NCBI RefSeq assembly: GCF_039602135.1
Contig: NZ_CP125942.1
Location: 310,001 to 374,000, forward strand
Length of the DNA: 64,000 bases
Source of the DNA: Glutamicibacter sp. B1
GTDB taxonomy: Bacteria > Actinomycetota > Actinomycetes > Actinomycetales > Micrococcaceae
Direction: 5' to 3'
The notes under the pieces were generated by a model that worked only from the letters and a program-made list of their open reading frames with translations, did not search any database and was not told the DNA's origin. This document shows, one piece after another, positions 17,509 to 26,801 of the stretch (position 1 is its first letter; every line of letters begins with the position of its first letter). The translations under genes and the position numbers were made by a program.

Positions 17509-17522
17509 GTGCCTAGGGCTAC

Positions 17523-19703
17523 TTACTTACGCAGCTCGAAGCGGTCTGCATCCATGAGCTTGGCCCAAGCTGCAGCGAAGTCCTTGACGAACTTCTCCTT
17601 GGCGTCGTCCGAAGCGTAAACTTCGGCCAGTGCGCGTAGCTCGGAGTTGGAGCCGAAGACCAGGTCTACGCGGCTACCGACCCAGCGGCCGTCAGTGGTT
17701 GCGTAGGTCTTCTCTTCTGCATCTGGGGTCCATTCCAGGCCCAGTTCCAGCAGGTTAGCGAAGAAGTCGTTGGTCAGGGCACCTGGGGTGTCGGTGAAGA
17801 CACCGGTGTTCGAACCATCCCAGTTGTTGCCCAGTACGCGCAGGCCACCAACCAGTACGGTGGTTTCCGGTGCGGTCAGGCCCAACAGATTAGCGCGGTC
17901 CAGCAACAGGTACTCGGAAGGCAGGTTCAAGAAGCCCGAATCGTAGTTGCGGAAACCGTCAGCAACTGGTTCCAACCATGCGAACTGTTCCACGTCCGTT
18001 TGCTCCTGGGTAGCGTCAACACGACCCGGGGTGAACGGTACCTCGACCTGCTGGCCGGCTGCCGAAGCTGCCAGCTCAACACCTACGTTGCCGGCAAGAA
18101 CCACAACGTCAGCGAAGGAAGTCTTGATGGCGGAAGTAGCGTTGAAGGTGTCAACGATTTCTTCCAGCTTCGCGATTACTGGCTTGAGCTGCTCTGGCTG
18201 GTTCACGGTCCAGGAAACCTGTGGTTCCAGGCGGATACGACCGCCGTTGGCACCGCCACGCTTGTCCGAAGAACGGAAGCTAGCTGCGGCCTTCCATGCG
18301 GTGGAGACCAGCTGCTGAACGCTCAGACCGGATTCCTTGATCAGTTCCTTCAGTGCCGAGATCTCTGCAGCGCCCAGGGTGGTTTCTGGTGCAGCTGGCA
18401 GTGGATCCTGCCATGGCAGGTCTTCAGCTGGAACCTCTGGGCCGAAGTAACGGGACTTTGGACCCATGTCGCGGTGGGTCAGCTTGAACCATGCACGAGC
18501 GAAGGCATCTGCGAACTTGTCCTGGTTGTCCTTGAACTCGCGAGAGATCTTCTCGTAGGCAGGATCAAAGCGCAGGGCCAAGTCGCTGGTGAGCATACGT
18601 GGTTCGCGGCGCACCGATGGGTTGTGTGCCATTGGAACCATGTCGGCTCCGCCGTTGTCCTTTGGACGCCACTGCTGTGCACCGGCTGCCGAGTGGAACA
18701 GTTCCCACTCGTAGGCGAAGAGGATGTGGAAGAACTCGTTGTCCCAACGGGTTGGGTGGTAGGTCCAGGTAACTTCCAGACCGGAACCGATGGTGTCATC
18801 GCCGTGGCCGGTGCCGAAGTCGGACTTCCAGCCCAGACCCTGCATTTCTAGTGGAGCGGACTCTGGGTCGCCACTCTTGTGCGATTCGGCGCTGGCACCG
18901 TGGGTCTTGCCGAAGGTGTGGCCACCGGCAATGAGGGCGACGGTCTCTTCGTCGTCCATGCCCATACGGCGGAAGGTTTCACGGATATCTACTGCCGAAG
19001 CCAGTGGGTCAGCAACGCCGTCTGGACCTTCTGGGTTGACGTAGATCAGGCCCATCTGGACTGCTGCCAGCGGAGCTTCGAGGTTACGAGCGCCGGTGTA
19101 GCGTTCGCTTTCCAGCCATACCTTTTCTGGGCCCCAGTACACGTCGTCGTCGGCTTCCCAAACGTCCTTACGACCGCCAGCGAAACCGAAGGTCTTGAAG
19201 CCCATGTCTTCAAGAGCCACGTTGCCAGCCAGGATAATAAGGTCAGCCCAGGAGATGGACTGGCCGTACTTCTTCTTTACTGGCCATAGCAAACGGCGAG
19301 CCTTATCCAGGTTCACGTTATCTGGCCATGAGTTCAATGGAGCGAAGCGCTGCTGACCAGCACCGCCACCGCCACGGCCGTCGTGCGAACGGTAGGTACC
19401 GGCGGAGTGCCATGCCATACGAATAAGGAAAGGACCGTAGTGACCGAAGTCAGCTGGCCACCAGTCGTAGGACTTGGTCATTAGCTCGGCAAGGTCAGCC
19501 TTGACCGCTGCCAAATCCAGGGCTTCGAAAGCCTCGATGTAATCGAAGTCGGCATCCAGAGGGTTGGTAGCCTCCTGATTCTTCGACAGGATCTTCAGGT
19601 TCAGCTTATTTGGCCACCACTCGGTGTTGGCGTTGCCCTGGGTCGGGTGAACGCGACCGGTGTTACCTACAACCGGGCACTGACCTGCTGTTGTCTCAGA
19701 CAT
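17523..19703 (-). CDS. katG: catalase-peroxidase KatG
   Basis: 726 residues, normal length with both the active N-terminal and the degenerate C-terminal heme-peroxidase domains. The distal heme residues Arg-Trp-His lie in [12 protein letters not shown]. The Met-Tyr-Trp adduct partners are that Trp, the Tyr of [10 protein letters not shown] and the Met in [10 protein letters not shown]. The proximal His is in [12 protein letters not shown]. The enzyme removes hydrogen peroxide and has broad peroxidase activity in the cytoplasm. It lies 92 bases after furA on the same strand, the usual actinobacterial furA-katG operon. GGAAGG precedes the ATG. Confidence 0.97.
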   Translation of the reverse strand: MSETTAGQCPVVGNTGRVHPTQGNANTEWWPNKLNLKILSKNQEATNPLDADFDYIEAFEALDLAAVKADLAELMTKSYDWWPADFGHYGPFLIRMAWHSAGTYRSHDGRGGGGAGQQRFAPLNSWPDNVNLDKARRLLWPVKKKYGQSISWADLIILAGNVALEDMGFKTFGFAGGRKDVWEADDDVYWGPEKVWLESERYTGARNLEAPLAAVQMGLIYVNPEGPDGVADPLASAVDIRETFRRMGMDDEETVALIAGGHTFGKTHGASAESHKSGDPESAPLEMQGLGWKSDFGTGHGDDTIGSGLEVTWTYHPTRWDNEFFHILFAYEWELFHSAAGAQQWRPKDNGGADMVPMAHNPSVRREPRMLTSDLALRFDPAYEKISREFKDNQDKFADAFARAWFKLTHRDMGPKSRYFGPEVPAEDLPWQDPLPAAPETTLGAAEISALKELIKESGLSVQQLVSTAWKAAASFRSSDKRGGANGGRIRLEPQVSWTVNQPEQLKPVIAKLEEIVDTFNATSAIKTSFADVVVLAGNVGVELAASAAGQQVEVPFTPGRVDATQEQTDVEQFAWLEPVADGFRNYDSGFLNLPSEYLLLDRANLLGLTAPETTVLVGGLRVLGNNWDGSNTGVFTDTPGALTNDFFANLLELGLEWTPDAEEKTYATTDGRWVGSRVDLVFGSNSELRALAEVYASDDAKEKFVKDFAAAWAKLMDADRFELRK

Positions 19704-19795
19704 GTGCTCTTCCTTCCGGATTTCTTGGGGTTTAGGGTTTGATGCTCATCGCTTGGGCGGTTCCCGAGCGACAACCAAGTCTTAGGGCCGCGCGG

Positions 19796-20230
19796 TCAGC
19801 CGTCGAGGTCTTTTGCCTGGCATTCGGGGCAGACGCCCCAGTAGATCACTTCAGCTTCATCAATCTTGAAACCGTGGTCATCTGACGCATGTAGACAAGG
19901 AGACTCACCGACAGAACAATCAACATCCGCTAAGTTCCCGCATTGCCGGCACACCACATGGTGGTGGTTGTCCCCGATGCGAGTTTCATAGCGTGCAATA
20001 TGTCCCTGCGGCTGGATCTGACGGATGACTCCCAAACTCGTGAAAAGTTTGAGGGAGTCATAGACCGCTTGGTGTGACACCTTGGGATATTCACGATGGA
20101 CCGCCGAAATGATCGTTTCGGTGTCTGCGTGAGGGTGCCGGGCAACGGCAGCGAGCACCGCAACGCGTGGTTGCGTGACTCGCATTGAAGCTGCCTTGAG
20201 CACCTGCTCAATCCCGTCCGTAGATGTCAT
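19796..20230 (-). CDS. furA: FurA-type peroxide-responsive repressor
   Basis: 144 residues, Fur superfamily. The N-terminal winged helix (MRVTQPRVAVLAAVARHPHADTE ... YDSLKLF) is followed by the metal domain with HHHVVCRQCG and a second CPEC motif near the end, giving two CxxC pairs for structural zinc. Its position directly before katG is the standard arrangement in which FurA represses its own operon and is inactivated by peroxide. The region around 20260 (TTGACT on the minus strand within an AT-rich stretch) is the likely promoter and operator. Confidence 0.9.
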   Translation of the reverse strand: MTSTDGIEQVLKAASMRVTQPRVAVLAAVARHPHADTETIISAVHREYPKVSHQAVYDSLKLFTSLGVIRQIQPQGHIARYETRIGDNHHHVVCRQCGNLADVDCSVGESPCLHASDDHGFKIDEAEVIYWGVCPECQAKDLDG

Positions 20231-20893
20231 ACCTTCAGCATGCCTGCTTATTTTGAATGAGTCAAGATAAGACGAGATGTCTTTCAGGTTACATCGCGAA
20301 AATCCTCGGCAAGCGCCCCAAGGCCCTCATCAGAGGGTATATATTCCCCTTTCGGTATACTTTGAATTACCCCTACAGGACCGTCTTCAGTCGAGGCTGC
20401 AGACCAACAACAACGGTCAGCCGTGGGATTTAAGCGGAGAATCCGTCGCCGAAATTACTGATAGAAAATCGTTGAATTCATGGCACGGTGGGCATGGATT
20501 TTCATCAACGCGAGCAAGTTCACATAGCTGTGAATCACCTATGGAAACTATGCGCTACACCGGGGTCGGGGGAGCGAAAACCGCGAAAACTGGGGACTCT
20601 GGTTTGACCAATGATGGTGGGTCGACCATCCTTAATAAGGACTATTTAGGATTTATTGTGACAATCCGAGAAGAAATAGCGTCGGGTCACTGGTGAAATT
20701 ACCGGTGAGAATACACGGGGTCAGCTGTTTCATTCAGCGCCCGCTGACGCTAGATTTGGATTCAGTGAATCGAAACCGATAAGCAATTCGCAATCAAGCA
20801 CACTGCAGAGCAATCGTTCACTAGTTGAACCGTTGCTCGTTGGGCTCCGAAGGAATTTCACCTTTGAAACCTCGCCGGTGAAGGAAGAAAGCA
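20231..20893 (+). promoter_or_regulatory. long gene-free region and leader of the BCCT transporter
   Basis: About 660 bases with no convincing gene; the one open frame across it has no family resemblance and no ribosome-binding site. The part next to the transporter can fold: an imperfect 13-bp hairpin at 20808-20838 (GAGCAA...TTGCTC ends, loop CTAGT), and TTCACC at 20857-20862 pairing with GGTGAA at 20877-20882, which overlaps the AAGGAAG ribosome-binding site. This could be a translational control element. I could not assign it to a known riboswitch class. Confidence 0.4.
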
Positions 20894-22750
20894 ATGAAGC
20901 AGACGGATCAATCATTTGAAGACCTTGTCGGCGAGCTGCATTCAGCTCGACAACGACGCCCTAAGAAATATTCGGTTTCAGGAACTGACTATTGGGTATT
21001 TGGTATCGCTGGCGCCTTAGCGCTGGCTTTTATTGTTTGGGGTTTCGTTACCCCAGAAGGCTTAGGTAAAGCCGCAGATGTAGCCCTGGACTGGGTCATC
21101 ACCAACACCGGTTGGCTGTTTATTATTGCAGCCTCGGTATTCGCAATCTTTGTCATCGTGGTCGCAGTGAAGAACTTTGGCCGTATCCCGCTGGGTAAGG
21201 ATGACGAAAAACCACAATTTACTACCGTCTCGTGGATCTCCATGATGTTTGCGACCGGTATGGGCATCGGCTTGGTGTTCTACGGCGTAGGAGAACCACT
21301 GTTCTTCTACATGTCACCTCCACCAGGGACCGTCGAAGGATCTAGCGCCGCGGCCATGAGCACCGCCATGGGTACGACGCTCTTCCACTGGACCTTATTC
21401 CCATGGGCGATGTACGCCATCGTCGGCTTGGGTATGGCTTACGGCAGTTTCCGTCTTGGACGCCCACAGCTCTTCTCTGCCATGTTCTCCTCAATCTTTG
21501 GAGAGCGCGTAGTACATGGCTGGGGCGGTCGCACGATCAACATCTTGGCAATCATCGCGACCCTTTTCGGGTCAGCATGTTCGCTGGGCCTTGGCGCGCT
21601 GCAGATTGGTGGCGGTATCCAGTCCGCCGGCATTCTTGAGAAGGTCGGCTCCGGCATATTGGTAGTCATCATCGCGATTCTGACTGCATTGTTTGTAGCC
21701 TCTGCCGTCTCCGGCATTGAGCGTGGCATTCAGTGGCTGTCGAACATCAACATGGTGTTGGCAGTAATCCTGGCGCTCATCGTCTTTATTGGCGGACCGA
21801 CGCTATTCATCCTCAACGTCATCCCGAACGCTGTGGGTTCATTCATTGGTGACCTGCCTCAGATGGCTTCGCGCACCGCGGCCTCCGGCGATGAAACCAT
21901 GTCCAGCTGGCTGTCCTCATGGACCGTCTTCTACTGGGCTTGGTGGATCTCATGGAGCCCATTCGTTGGCCTGTTCATCGCACGTATCTCGCGTGGACGC
22001 ACCATTCGCCAGTTTGTTACCGGCGTACTGTTGGTGCCATCGGCCGTGACCTTGCTGTGGTTCTCGATCTTCGGTGGCGGAGCCATCGGCTTGCAGGAAC
22101 GTGCTGAGCGTGCCGGGAACACCGGAGATGCTTTGGCCAAGATGGTCGACGGGGCACCAGACATTAACTTTGACCTGATCCTCTTCGACCTGCTCGATAA
22201 GCTCCCGCTGAACGGCTGGATAGCGACCGTGCTGATGGTGATCACCGTTCTGTTGATTGCCATCTTCTTCGTCACGGGAGCCGACTCGGCTTCGATCGTG
22301 ATGGGCGCGCTCAGTGAGCGTGGCGCCGAAGACCCGACCAAGAAGTCAGTGATCTTCTGGGGTGTCGCCACTGGTGCCGTTGCTGCCGTTATGCTGCTTG
22401 CCGGTGGAGATCATCCAGACGAGGCGCTCAACGGTTTGAAGAACATAACGATTGTTTCGGCCTTGCCATTCGTGATCGTGATGTTGTTGCTGTGCGTCGC
22501 GCTGTGGAAGGACCTGAGCCGGGATCCATTGATCTTGCGTGGAAAGGTTGCCCGCACCGTACTGGAGCAATCGGTGACCCAGGGCGTGGACCGGCACGAA
22601 GGTAGCCAGTTCGGCCTGATGACCACCGAGATTCCAATTGTTGCTCCGGCTGAGACTTCAGCAGAGGATGCTACCAAGTCAGCGCAGGTGTTTGTCACCG
22701 AAGCTGATGGGAAAGACTCTAAGGACTCCACCGAGTCAAAAGATTCCTAG
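20894..22750 (+). CDS. BCCT-family betaine/choline/carnitine transporter
   Basis: 618 residues with about twelve membrane helices. BCCT signatures are MFATGMGIGLVFYGVGEPL and, in the substrate region, WTVFYWAWWISWSPFVGLF followed by ARISRGRTIR. The family imports glycine betaine, choline or related trimethylammonium osmolytes with sodium or protons. The N-terminal tail (~30 residues) is basic. The C-terminal tail ends in a Lys/Asp/Ser-rich segment, as in osmosensing members such as BetP, though longer or shorter tails vary. AAGGAAG precedes the ATG. Confidence 0.93.
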   Translation: MKQTDQSFEDLVGELHSARQRRPKKYSVSGTDYWVFGIAGALALAFIVWGFVTPEGLGKAADVALDWVITNTGWLFIIAASVFAIFVIVVAVKNFGRIPLGKDDEKPQFTTVSWISMMFATGMGIGLVFYGVGEPLFFYMSPPPGTVEGSSAAAMSTAMGTTLFHWTLFPWAMYAIVGLGMAYGSFRLGRPQLFSAMFSSIFGERVVHGWGGRTINILAIIATLFGSACSLGLGALQIGGGIQSAGILEKVGSGILVVIIAILTALFVASAVSGIERGIQWLSNINMVLAVILALIVFIGGPTLFILNVIPNAVGSFIGDLPQMASRTAASGDETMSSWLSSWTVFYWAWWISWSPFVGLFIARISRGRTIRQFVTGVLLVPSAVTLLWFSIFGGGAIGLQERAERAGNTGDALAKMVDGAPDINFDLILFDLLDKLPLNGWIATVLMVITVLLIAIFFVTGADSASIVMGALSERGAEDPTKKSVIFWGVATGAVAAVMLLAGGDHPDEALNGLKNITIVSALPFVIVMLLLCVALWKDLSRDPLILRGKVARTVLEQSVTQGVDRHEGSQFGLMTTEIPIVAPAETSAEDATKSAQVFVTEADGKDSKDSTESKDS

Positions 22751-22754
22751 CAAA

Positions 22755-22798
22755 AAATAGTGGAAGCCACGTCCCGCGGGACGTGGCTTCCACTATTT
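22755..22798. terminator. bidirectional terminator between the BCCT gene and acsA
   Basis: Perfect inverted repeat of about 20 bp (AAATAGTGGAAGCCACG...), flanked by A-rich and T-rich ends. It serves the convergent genes on both sides. Confidence 0.9.
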
Positions 22799-22823
22799 AA
22801 GCTGCCATTCTCTTGGCTAAGAG

Positions 22824-24785
22824 CTAGCTACGTGCTCGGCAGATCGCATTGATCTCTGGAATGCACGGTTCATTTTGCAAGCTCGTGGTATCGCCGAGTG
22901 TGGTGCCCTCAAATAGTTGGGTGAGCAGTCGGCGCATAATCTTGCCCGAACGTGTTTTAGGAACGTCCGGAACCAGAACCACATCGCGTGGCTTGGCAAT
23001 GGGGCCAATCTGATTAGCTACGGTAGAGCGCAATTCGGCAATGAACTGTGCCTGACGGGCAGCCAGGTGCTCATCTGGGTATTCAGCAATCAATGACTTG
23101 TCCAAAGGAACCACAAAAGCGGTAGCGGCGTGGCCAGTCTTGGCATCTGGGGTGGGGCACACGCCAGCCTCAACGACACCCGCGTTAGTGACCAGAGCAG
23201 ATTCAATTTCAATGGTGGACAGGCGGTGCCCAGAAATGTTGATCACGTCATCGGTGCGACCCAAAATGAAAATGTCTCCATCATCATCAAAGCGCGCCCC
23301 GTCACCGGCAAGGAACCATCCCTGTCCGACATACTGTTCCCAATAACTGGTGTAGTAGCGTTCTGGATTACCCCAAACGGTTCGTGCCATCGAAGGTCCC
23401 GTCTGGGTGATGACAATATTTCCCTGAGTGTTCGGTGCAACGCGCTGGCCTTGAGCATCAACGATGTCCACCGAAACTCCAGGCAGGGCGCGGGCAGCGC
23501 AACCAGGCTTGAAGTACTCGTCGGTGGGCAGTGGCGAAAGGATCGTGGCTCCCGACTCGGACTGCCACCAGGTATCTACCATGGGAAGACCTTCGGTGGT
23601 ATCGCGACCTAACTGTTCACGGAACCACTTCCAAGCCTCCGGGTTCACTGCTTCGCCCACGGTGCCGCCAATATTGATGGAGGACAGGTCGTAGGAAGCT
23701 GGAATGCCCTGCGGGAACCAGCCCATCAACGAACGCACTAGCGTTGGCGCGGTGTAGTAGCTGGTGACCTTGTAGCGTTCGATGACTTCGAAGTGACGGC
23801 CAGGATGTGGGGCATTTGGTACGCCTTCGTAGATGACCTGAGTAACGCCGTTCGACAGCGGACCGTAGATCTCATAGGTGTGGGCGGTGACCCAGGCTAG
23901 GTCTGCGGTGCACCAGTGAACGTCTTGGTCTCGCTTTGAAACATCAGGGTTGGCGAAAAGCATGTTGTAGCTGGCGGCTGCCTGAGTCAGATAACCGCCG
24001 GTGGTGTGTACCAGGCCCTTAGGCTGTCCGGTCGTCCCTGAGGTGTACATGATAAATAGCGGGGTTTCCGAGTCAAAGGACTGTGCAGCGTGCTCGGTGG
24101 GCTGGGTGTCGACCACATCGTGCCACCAAACATCTCGGCCTTCGGTCCATGGGATCTCATCGCCTGTGCGGCGAATGACCAGGACCTTTTCAATTTCATT
24201 TTCGCCCGAGACCGCCTGATCGGCGTTGTCTTTGACCGGCACGGAAGTGCCACGACGGAACTGGCCGTCCGTGGTTACCAAGACTTTGGCTTTGGTGTCT
24301 TCCACGCGGAACTTCAGCGCCTCAGCAGAGAACCCGCCGAAAACCAATGAGTGGATCGCGCCAATGCGGGCGCAAGCCAAGGTGATGACGACGGTTTCGA
24401 TAAGTACTGGCAGATAGATGACCACGCGGTCGCCCTTGACCACACCCAAGGATTCCAAGGCATTGGCAGCTTGGCTGACGCGTTCTTGCAAGTTCTTGTA
24501 GGTGACGGCTACACGGTCGCCGGGTTCGCCCTCGAAGTACAGCGCAACCTTGTCACCGCGACCGGCCGCAACATGGCGGTCGGCACAGTTCACCGCGGCA
24601 TTGAGTTTGCCACCGAGGTACCAAGAAATCTGCGGGCCACGCTTGGCTACTGGGTCAGCGGGGAGAATTTGGCTGGTGGTGTGCCATTCGGTGTCCCAAT
24701 CTAGAAGGTGCGCCGCTTCATCCCAGAATGCTTGGCGTGCTTCCTCTGACACCAGTGTGGCGGTCGATGCTGATTCGATGGTCAT
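22824..24785 (-). CDS. acsA: acetate--CoA ligase (acetyl-CoA synthetase)
   Basis: 653 residues, full length. The adenylate-forming P-loop YTSGTTGQPKGLVHTTGGY, the W-W-Q-S-E-S-G active-site segment (MVDTWWQSESG) and the acetylatable lysine motif PKTRSGKIMRR near the C-terminus are present. It converts acetate, ATP and CoA to acetyl-CoA via acetyl-AMP. Upstream on the same strand are only a short ORF and a SAM riboswitch; the gap from the short ORF is about 60 bases, so acsA may be read from the riboswitch-controlled transcript. A link to methionine is plausible because MetY releases acetate. Confidence 0.95.
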   Translation of the reverse strand: MTIESASTATLVSEEARQAFWDEAAHLLDWDTEWHTTSQILPADPVAKRGPQISWYLGGKLNAAVNCADRHVAAGRGDKVALYFEGEPGDRVAVTYKNLQERVSQAANALESLGVVKGDRVVIYLPVLIETVVITLACARIGAIHSLVFGGFSAEALKFRVEDTKAKVLVTTDGQFRRGTSVPVKDNADQAVSGENEIEKVLVIRRTGDEIPWTEGRDVWWHDVVDTQPTEHAAQSFDSETPLFIMYTSGTTGQPKGLVHTTGGYLTQAAASYNMLFANPDVSKRDQDVHWCTADLAWVTAHTYEIYGPLSNGVTQVIYEGVPNAPHPGRHFEVIERYKVTSYYTAPTLVRSLMGWFPQGIPASYDLSSINIGGTVGEAVNPEAWKWFREQLGRDTTEGLPMVDTWWQSESGATILSPLPTDEYFKPGCAARALPGVSVDIVDAQGQRVAPNTQGNIVITQTGPSMARTVWGNPERYYTSYWEQYVGQGWFLAGDGARFDDDGDIFILGRTDDVINISGHRLSTIEIESALVTNAGVVEAGVCPTPDAKTGHAATAFVVPLDKSLIAEYPDEHLAARQAQFIAELRSTVANQIGPIAKPRDVVLVPDVPKTRSGKIMRRLLTQLFEGTTLGDTTSLQNEPCIPEINAICRARS

Positions 24786-24846
24786 GAAAGATAATTCCTT
24801 GGAGTGTTAATGGGTGACAAGTTGAGAAGCTGCGGGAGAGGCGAAA

Positions 24847-24927
24847 TCAGGTTCCCCGCTCGATAGCCAGCGCAATTGAAGCGTTGGCCGGGTCTTGTCC
24901 CTGAGGCTGTGCATAGTTCAGTGCCAT
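24847..24927 (-). CDS. short ORF directly under a SAM riboswitch
   Basis: 26 codons from ATG at 24927 (MALNYAQPQGQDPANASIAL...), or 28 from ATG at 24933. GGAG stands six bases before the 24927 ATG and lies at the closing strand of the riboswitch P1 helix (GATGGAG), so SAM binding would be expected to hide the ribosome-binding site directly. It ends 61 bases before acsA. I do not recognise the peptide. It may be a regulatory or leader peptide, a genuine small protein, or the remnant of a lost methionine gene. Confidence 0.5.
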   Translation of the reverse strand: MALNYAQPQGQDPANASIALAIERGT

Positions 24928-24935
24928 GATCATCT

Positions 24936-25034
24936 CCATCGGTTCTGGCGGTAGCACCGGCCTATGGAACATGTGATTCATAGGTGGTTGCTGCGACGTC
25001 TAGGAGCCAGATCTCTCGGTCGCTCGGGATGGTT
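24936..25034 (-). promoter_or_regulatory. SAM riboswitch (S-box type) upstream of the short ORF and acsA
   Basis: On the minus strand: AACCATCC, GAGCGACC, GAGAGATCTGGCTC, GACGTCGCAGCAACC, a longer P3 hairpin (CCTATG...CATAGG), GGTGCTACCGCCAG and CGATGG. All conserved core blocks match the copies at 25305, 38210 and 42304. The closing strand overlaps the Shine-Dalgarno of the short ORF. Confidence 0.92.
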
Positions 25035-25304
25035 ACCCGTCCATTACATGATTTCGAACGAATTGAATGCAAATCTTGCGTAACATGAAAAATATTCGAT
25101 AACTACGTCACACGCACGAGATATTTCGTTATTTATTTCATTGAATGCCGGTTTGATCGATGATTGATGATTTTCATGAGTTCATCTTCGGTGGAATGCG
25201 AAGTTGCCTGTGCAAACCGCCTGTCAAACCGGCGCATCGTCACGACGAAATGTGACTTCGTGGCTTGGAAGCACCGCTTTGTTACGGCTACAAATGAATG
25301 AGAA

Positions 25305-25392
25305 CCCATCCAGAGCGGCCGAGAGATCTGGCTCGATGACGCCGCAGCAACCACCCGATTTGCGGGACGGTGCTACCGCCAGGACCGATGGA
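25305..25392 (+). promoter_or_regulatory. SAM riboswitch (S-box type) upstream of the DszC-like gene
   Basis: CCCATCC, GAGCGGCC, GAGAGATCTGGCTCG, GACGCCGCAGCAACC, GGTGCTACCGCCAGGACC, CGATGG. It ends 18 bases before the start codon at 25411, whose GAGGA ribosome-binding site follows P1 immediately. There is no room for a terminator, so control is probably at translation initiation. Confidence 0.93.
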
Positions 25393-25410
25393 AAGAATTG
25401 AGGATTTCTA

Positions 25411-26742
25411 ATGTCATTTGGCGAGTCGCCAAACACCACAAGCTTGGACTTCAACCAGCTCAGTGATCCTTCGCAGGCTAGCGCCATGGGACTAGATGAC
25501 TTCCAAGAGCAGCTGCCTACCCGGCAACTACTCAAGGTCACCCCAGGCCCTAGCGCAGACGAACAATATGATCGCTTGGCTGAAGTCTTCCGCCCGGTTT
25601 TCGCGCAGATTGCAGCCACCGCCAAGGAACGTGACCGGAACCGCGTACTGCCTTTTGAGCAGGTAGGCCTGCTCAATCGAGAACGCTTTGGGGCGCTACG
25701 TATCCCAGTCGCCGAAGGTGGGTACGGCGCACGACTGGTTGACGTCTTCCGTCTACTCATCGAACTTTCCGAAGCTGATTCGCATGTGGGCCAGCTATGG
25801 CGCGCGCATATCGCATTTGTTGAAAATGTTCTGGTTCTTGAAGATCAGGAACTACGTAGCAAGTGGGTTTCCCGCATTGCCGCGGGACAAATTGTCGGCA
25901 ACGCGTACACCGAACGTGGCGGCAATGCGCTTGGTACCTTGAACACCAAAGCCAGCCAGGTTGATGGCCGTTGGCTGGTGACTGGTGAAAAGTACTACTG
26001 CACCGGCACTATCTTTGCCGACTGGACCACGGTGGCTGTGGCTCACCCGGAGCTTGCCGGGCGCCAGATTGCGGTGGTCTCCACCCAACATAGTGGCGTA
26101 AAAATCTTGGATGACTGGGATGGTTTCGGCCAGGGTCTCACCGGTACGGGAACCACGGAATTCCATCAGGTGCCGGTAGACACCTTCATGCCACAGCAGA
26201 AGAATGACCCTGAGGCAGCGATTTTCCAGCTGGTACTCATGGCCGTGCAGGCTGGCATAGCGCGGGCAGCACTGAATGACCTGCGTATTTCGGTGCAGAA
26301 TCGTACGCGCATCTTCACCACCGGCACGGGAGTGCCGGTACACCGCGAACCACAAGTACTGCAATTAGTCGGTGAGGTCTCCGCAGAGTCCTTCGCCGCT
26401 GACTCGGTGGTGATCGGTGCTGTCCTTGAGGTTGAAGCCGCCCTCATCGACCCAGGGCTAAATGATGAGGAACGCTACGCGGTCTGTGAACTAGCAGCTA
26501 ACCGGGCACAAACCATTGTCCAGCCACTGGTCATCGGAGCCACGAGCAAACTCTTTGATGGGCTTGGAGCATCGTCCACCAGCGTGATCTGTAACTTGGA
26601 TCGACACTGGCGCAATGCCCGCACCATCGCCACCCACAATCCGGCCATTTATAAGGCACGCATCGTGGGTGACTACGAGATCAATGCAGTGCAACCGCAA
26701 CGTCTCTCGGTCACCGGAGAAGACAGTAACCATCGGGCCTAA
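25411..26742 (+). CDS. acyl-CoA-dehydrogenase-fold flavin monooxygenase (SfnB/DszC-like)
   Basis: 443 residues. The acyl-CoA dehydrogenase-type fold is seen in RLAEVFRPVFAQIAATAKERD, ALRIPVAEGGYGAR, GNAYTERGGNALG and WLVTGEKYYCTGTIFADW. The C-terminal NARTIATHNPAIYKARIVG is the end typical of the DszC/SfnB monooxygenase branch rather than of true dehydrogenases. Members oxidise sulfides or sulfones using reduced flavin and oxygen. About 45 extra residues precede the fold compared with the paralogue at 45032. It is led by a SAM riboswitch and followed 59 bases later by a DszA-like partner, so a sulfur-scavenging role is strongly suggested. The substrate is unknown. Confidence 0.88.
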   Translation: MSFGESPNTTSLDFNQLSDPSQASAMGLDDFQEQLPTRQLLKVTPGPSADEQYDRLAEVFRPVFAQIAATAKERDRNRVLPFEQVGLLNRERFGALRIPVAEGGYGARLVDVFRLLIELSEADSHVGQLWRAHIAFVENVLVLEDQELRSKWVSRIAAGQIVGNAYTERGGNALGTLNTKASQVDGRWLVTGEKYYCTGTIFADWTTVAVAHPELAGRQIAVVSTQHSGVKILDDWDGFGQGLTGTGTTEFHQVPVDTFMPQQKNDPEAAIFQLVLMAVQAGIARAALNDLRISVQNRTRIFTTGTGVPVHREPQVLQLVGEVSAESFAADSVVIGAVLEVEAALIDPGLNDEERYAVCELAANRAQTIVQPLVIGATSKLFDGLGASSTSVICNLDRHWRNARTIATHNPAIYKARIVGDYEINAVQPQRLSVTGEDSNHRA

Positions 26743-26801
26743 GGCGCATCCACGCCGCCCAACAAACTTCACTACTACTCAACTATGGCAAGGGGAAACT
26801 A

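Noticed and set aside
18000..18851. 283-codon open frame antisense to katG
   Set aside because: It is a codon-bias shadow of katG; the Trp/Cys-rich translation has no domain.
20277..20696. 139-codon open frame between furA and the BCCT gene
   Set aside because: No ribosome-binding site, no family resemblance and irregular amino-acid composition. Better explained as leader DNA.
20730..20893. Glycine-riboswitch-like CTCCGAAGG stretch before the BCCT gene
   Set aside because: Only one short block matches. The paired aptamer structure and the second conserved block are absent.
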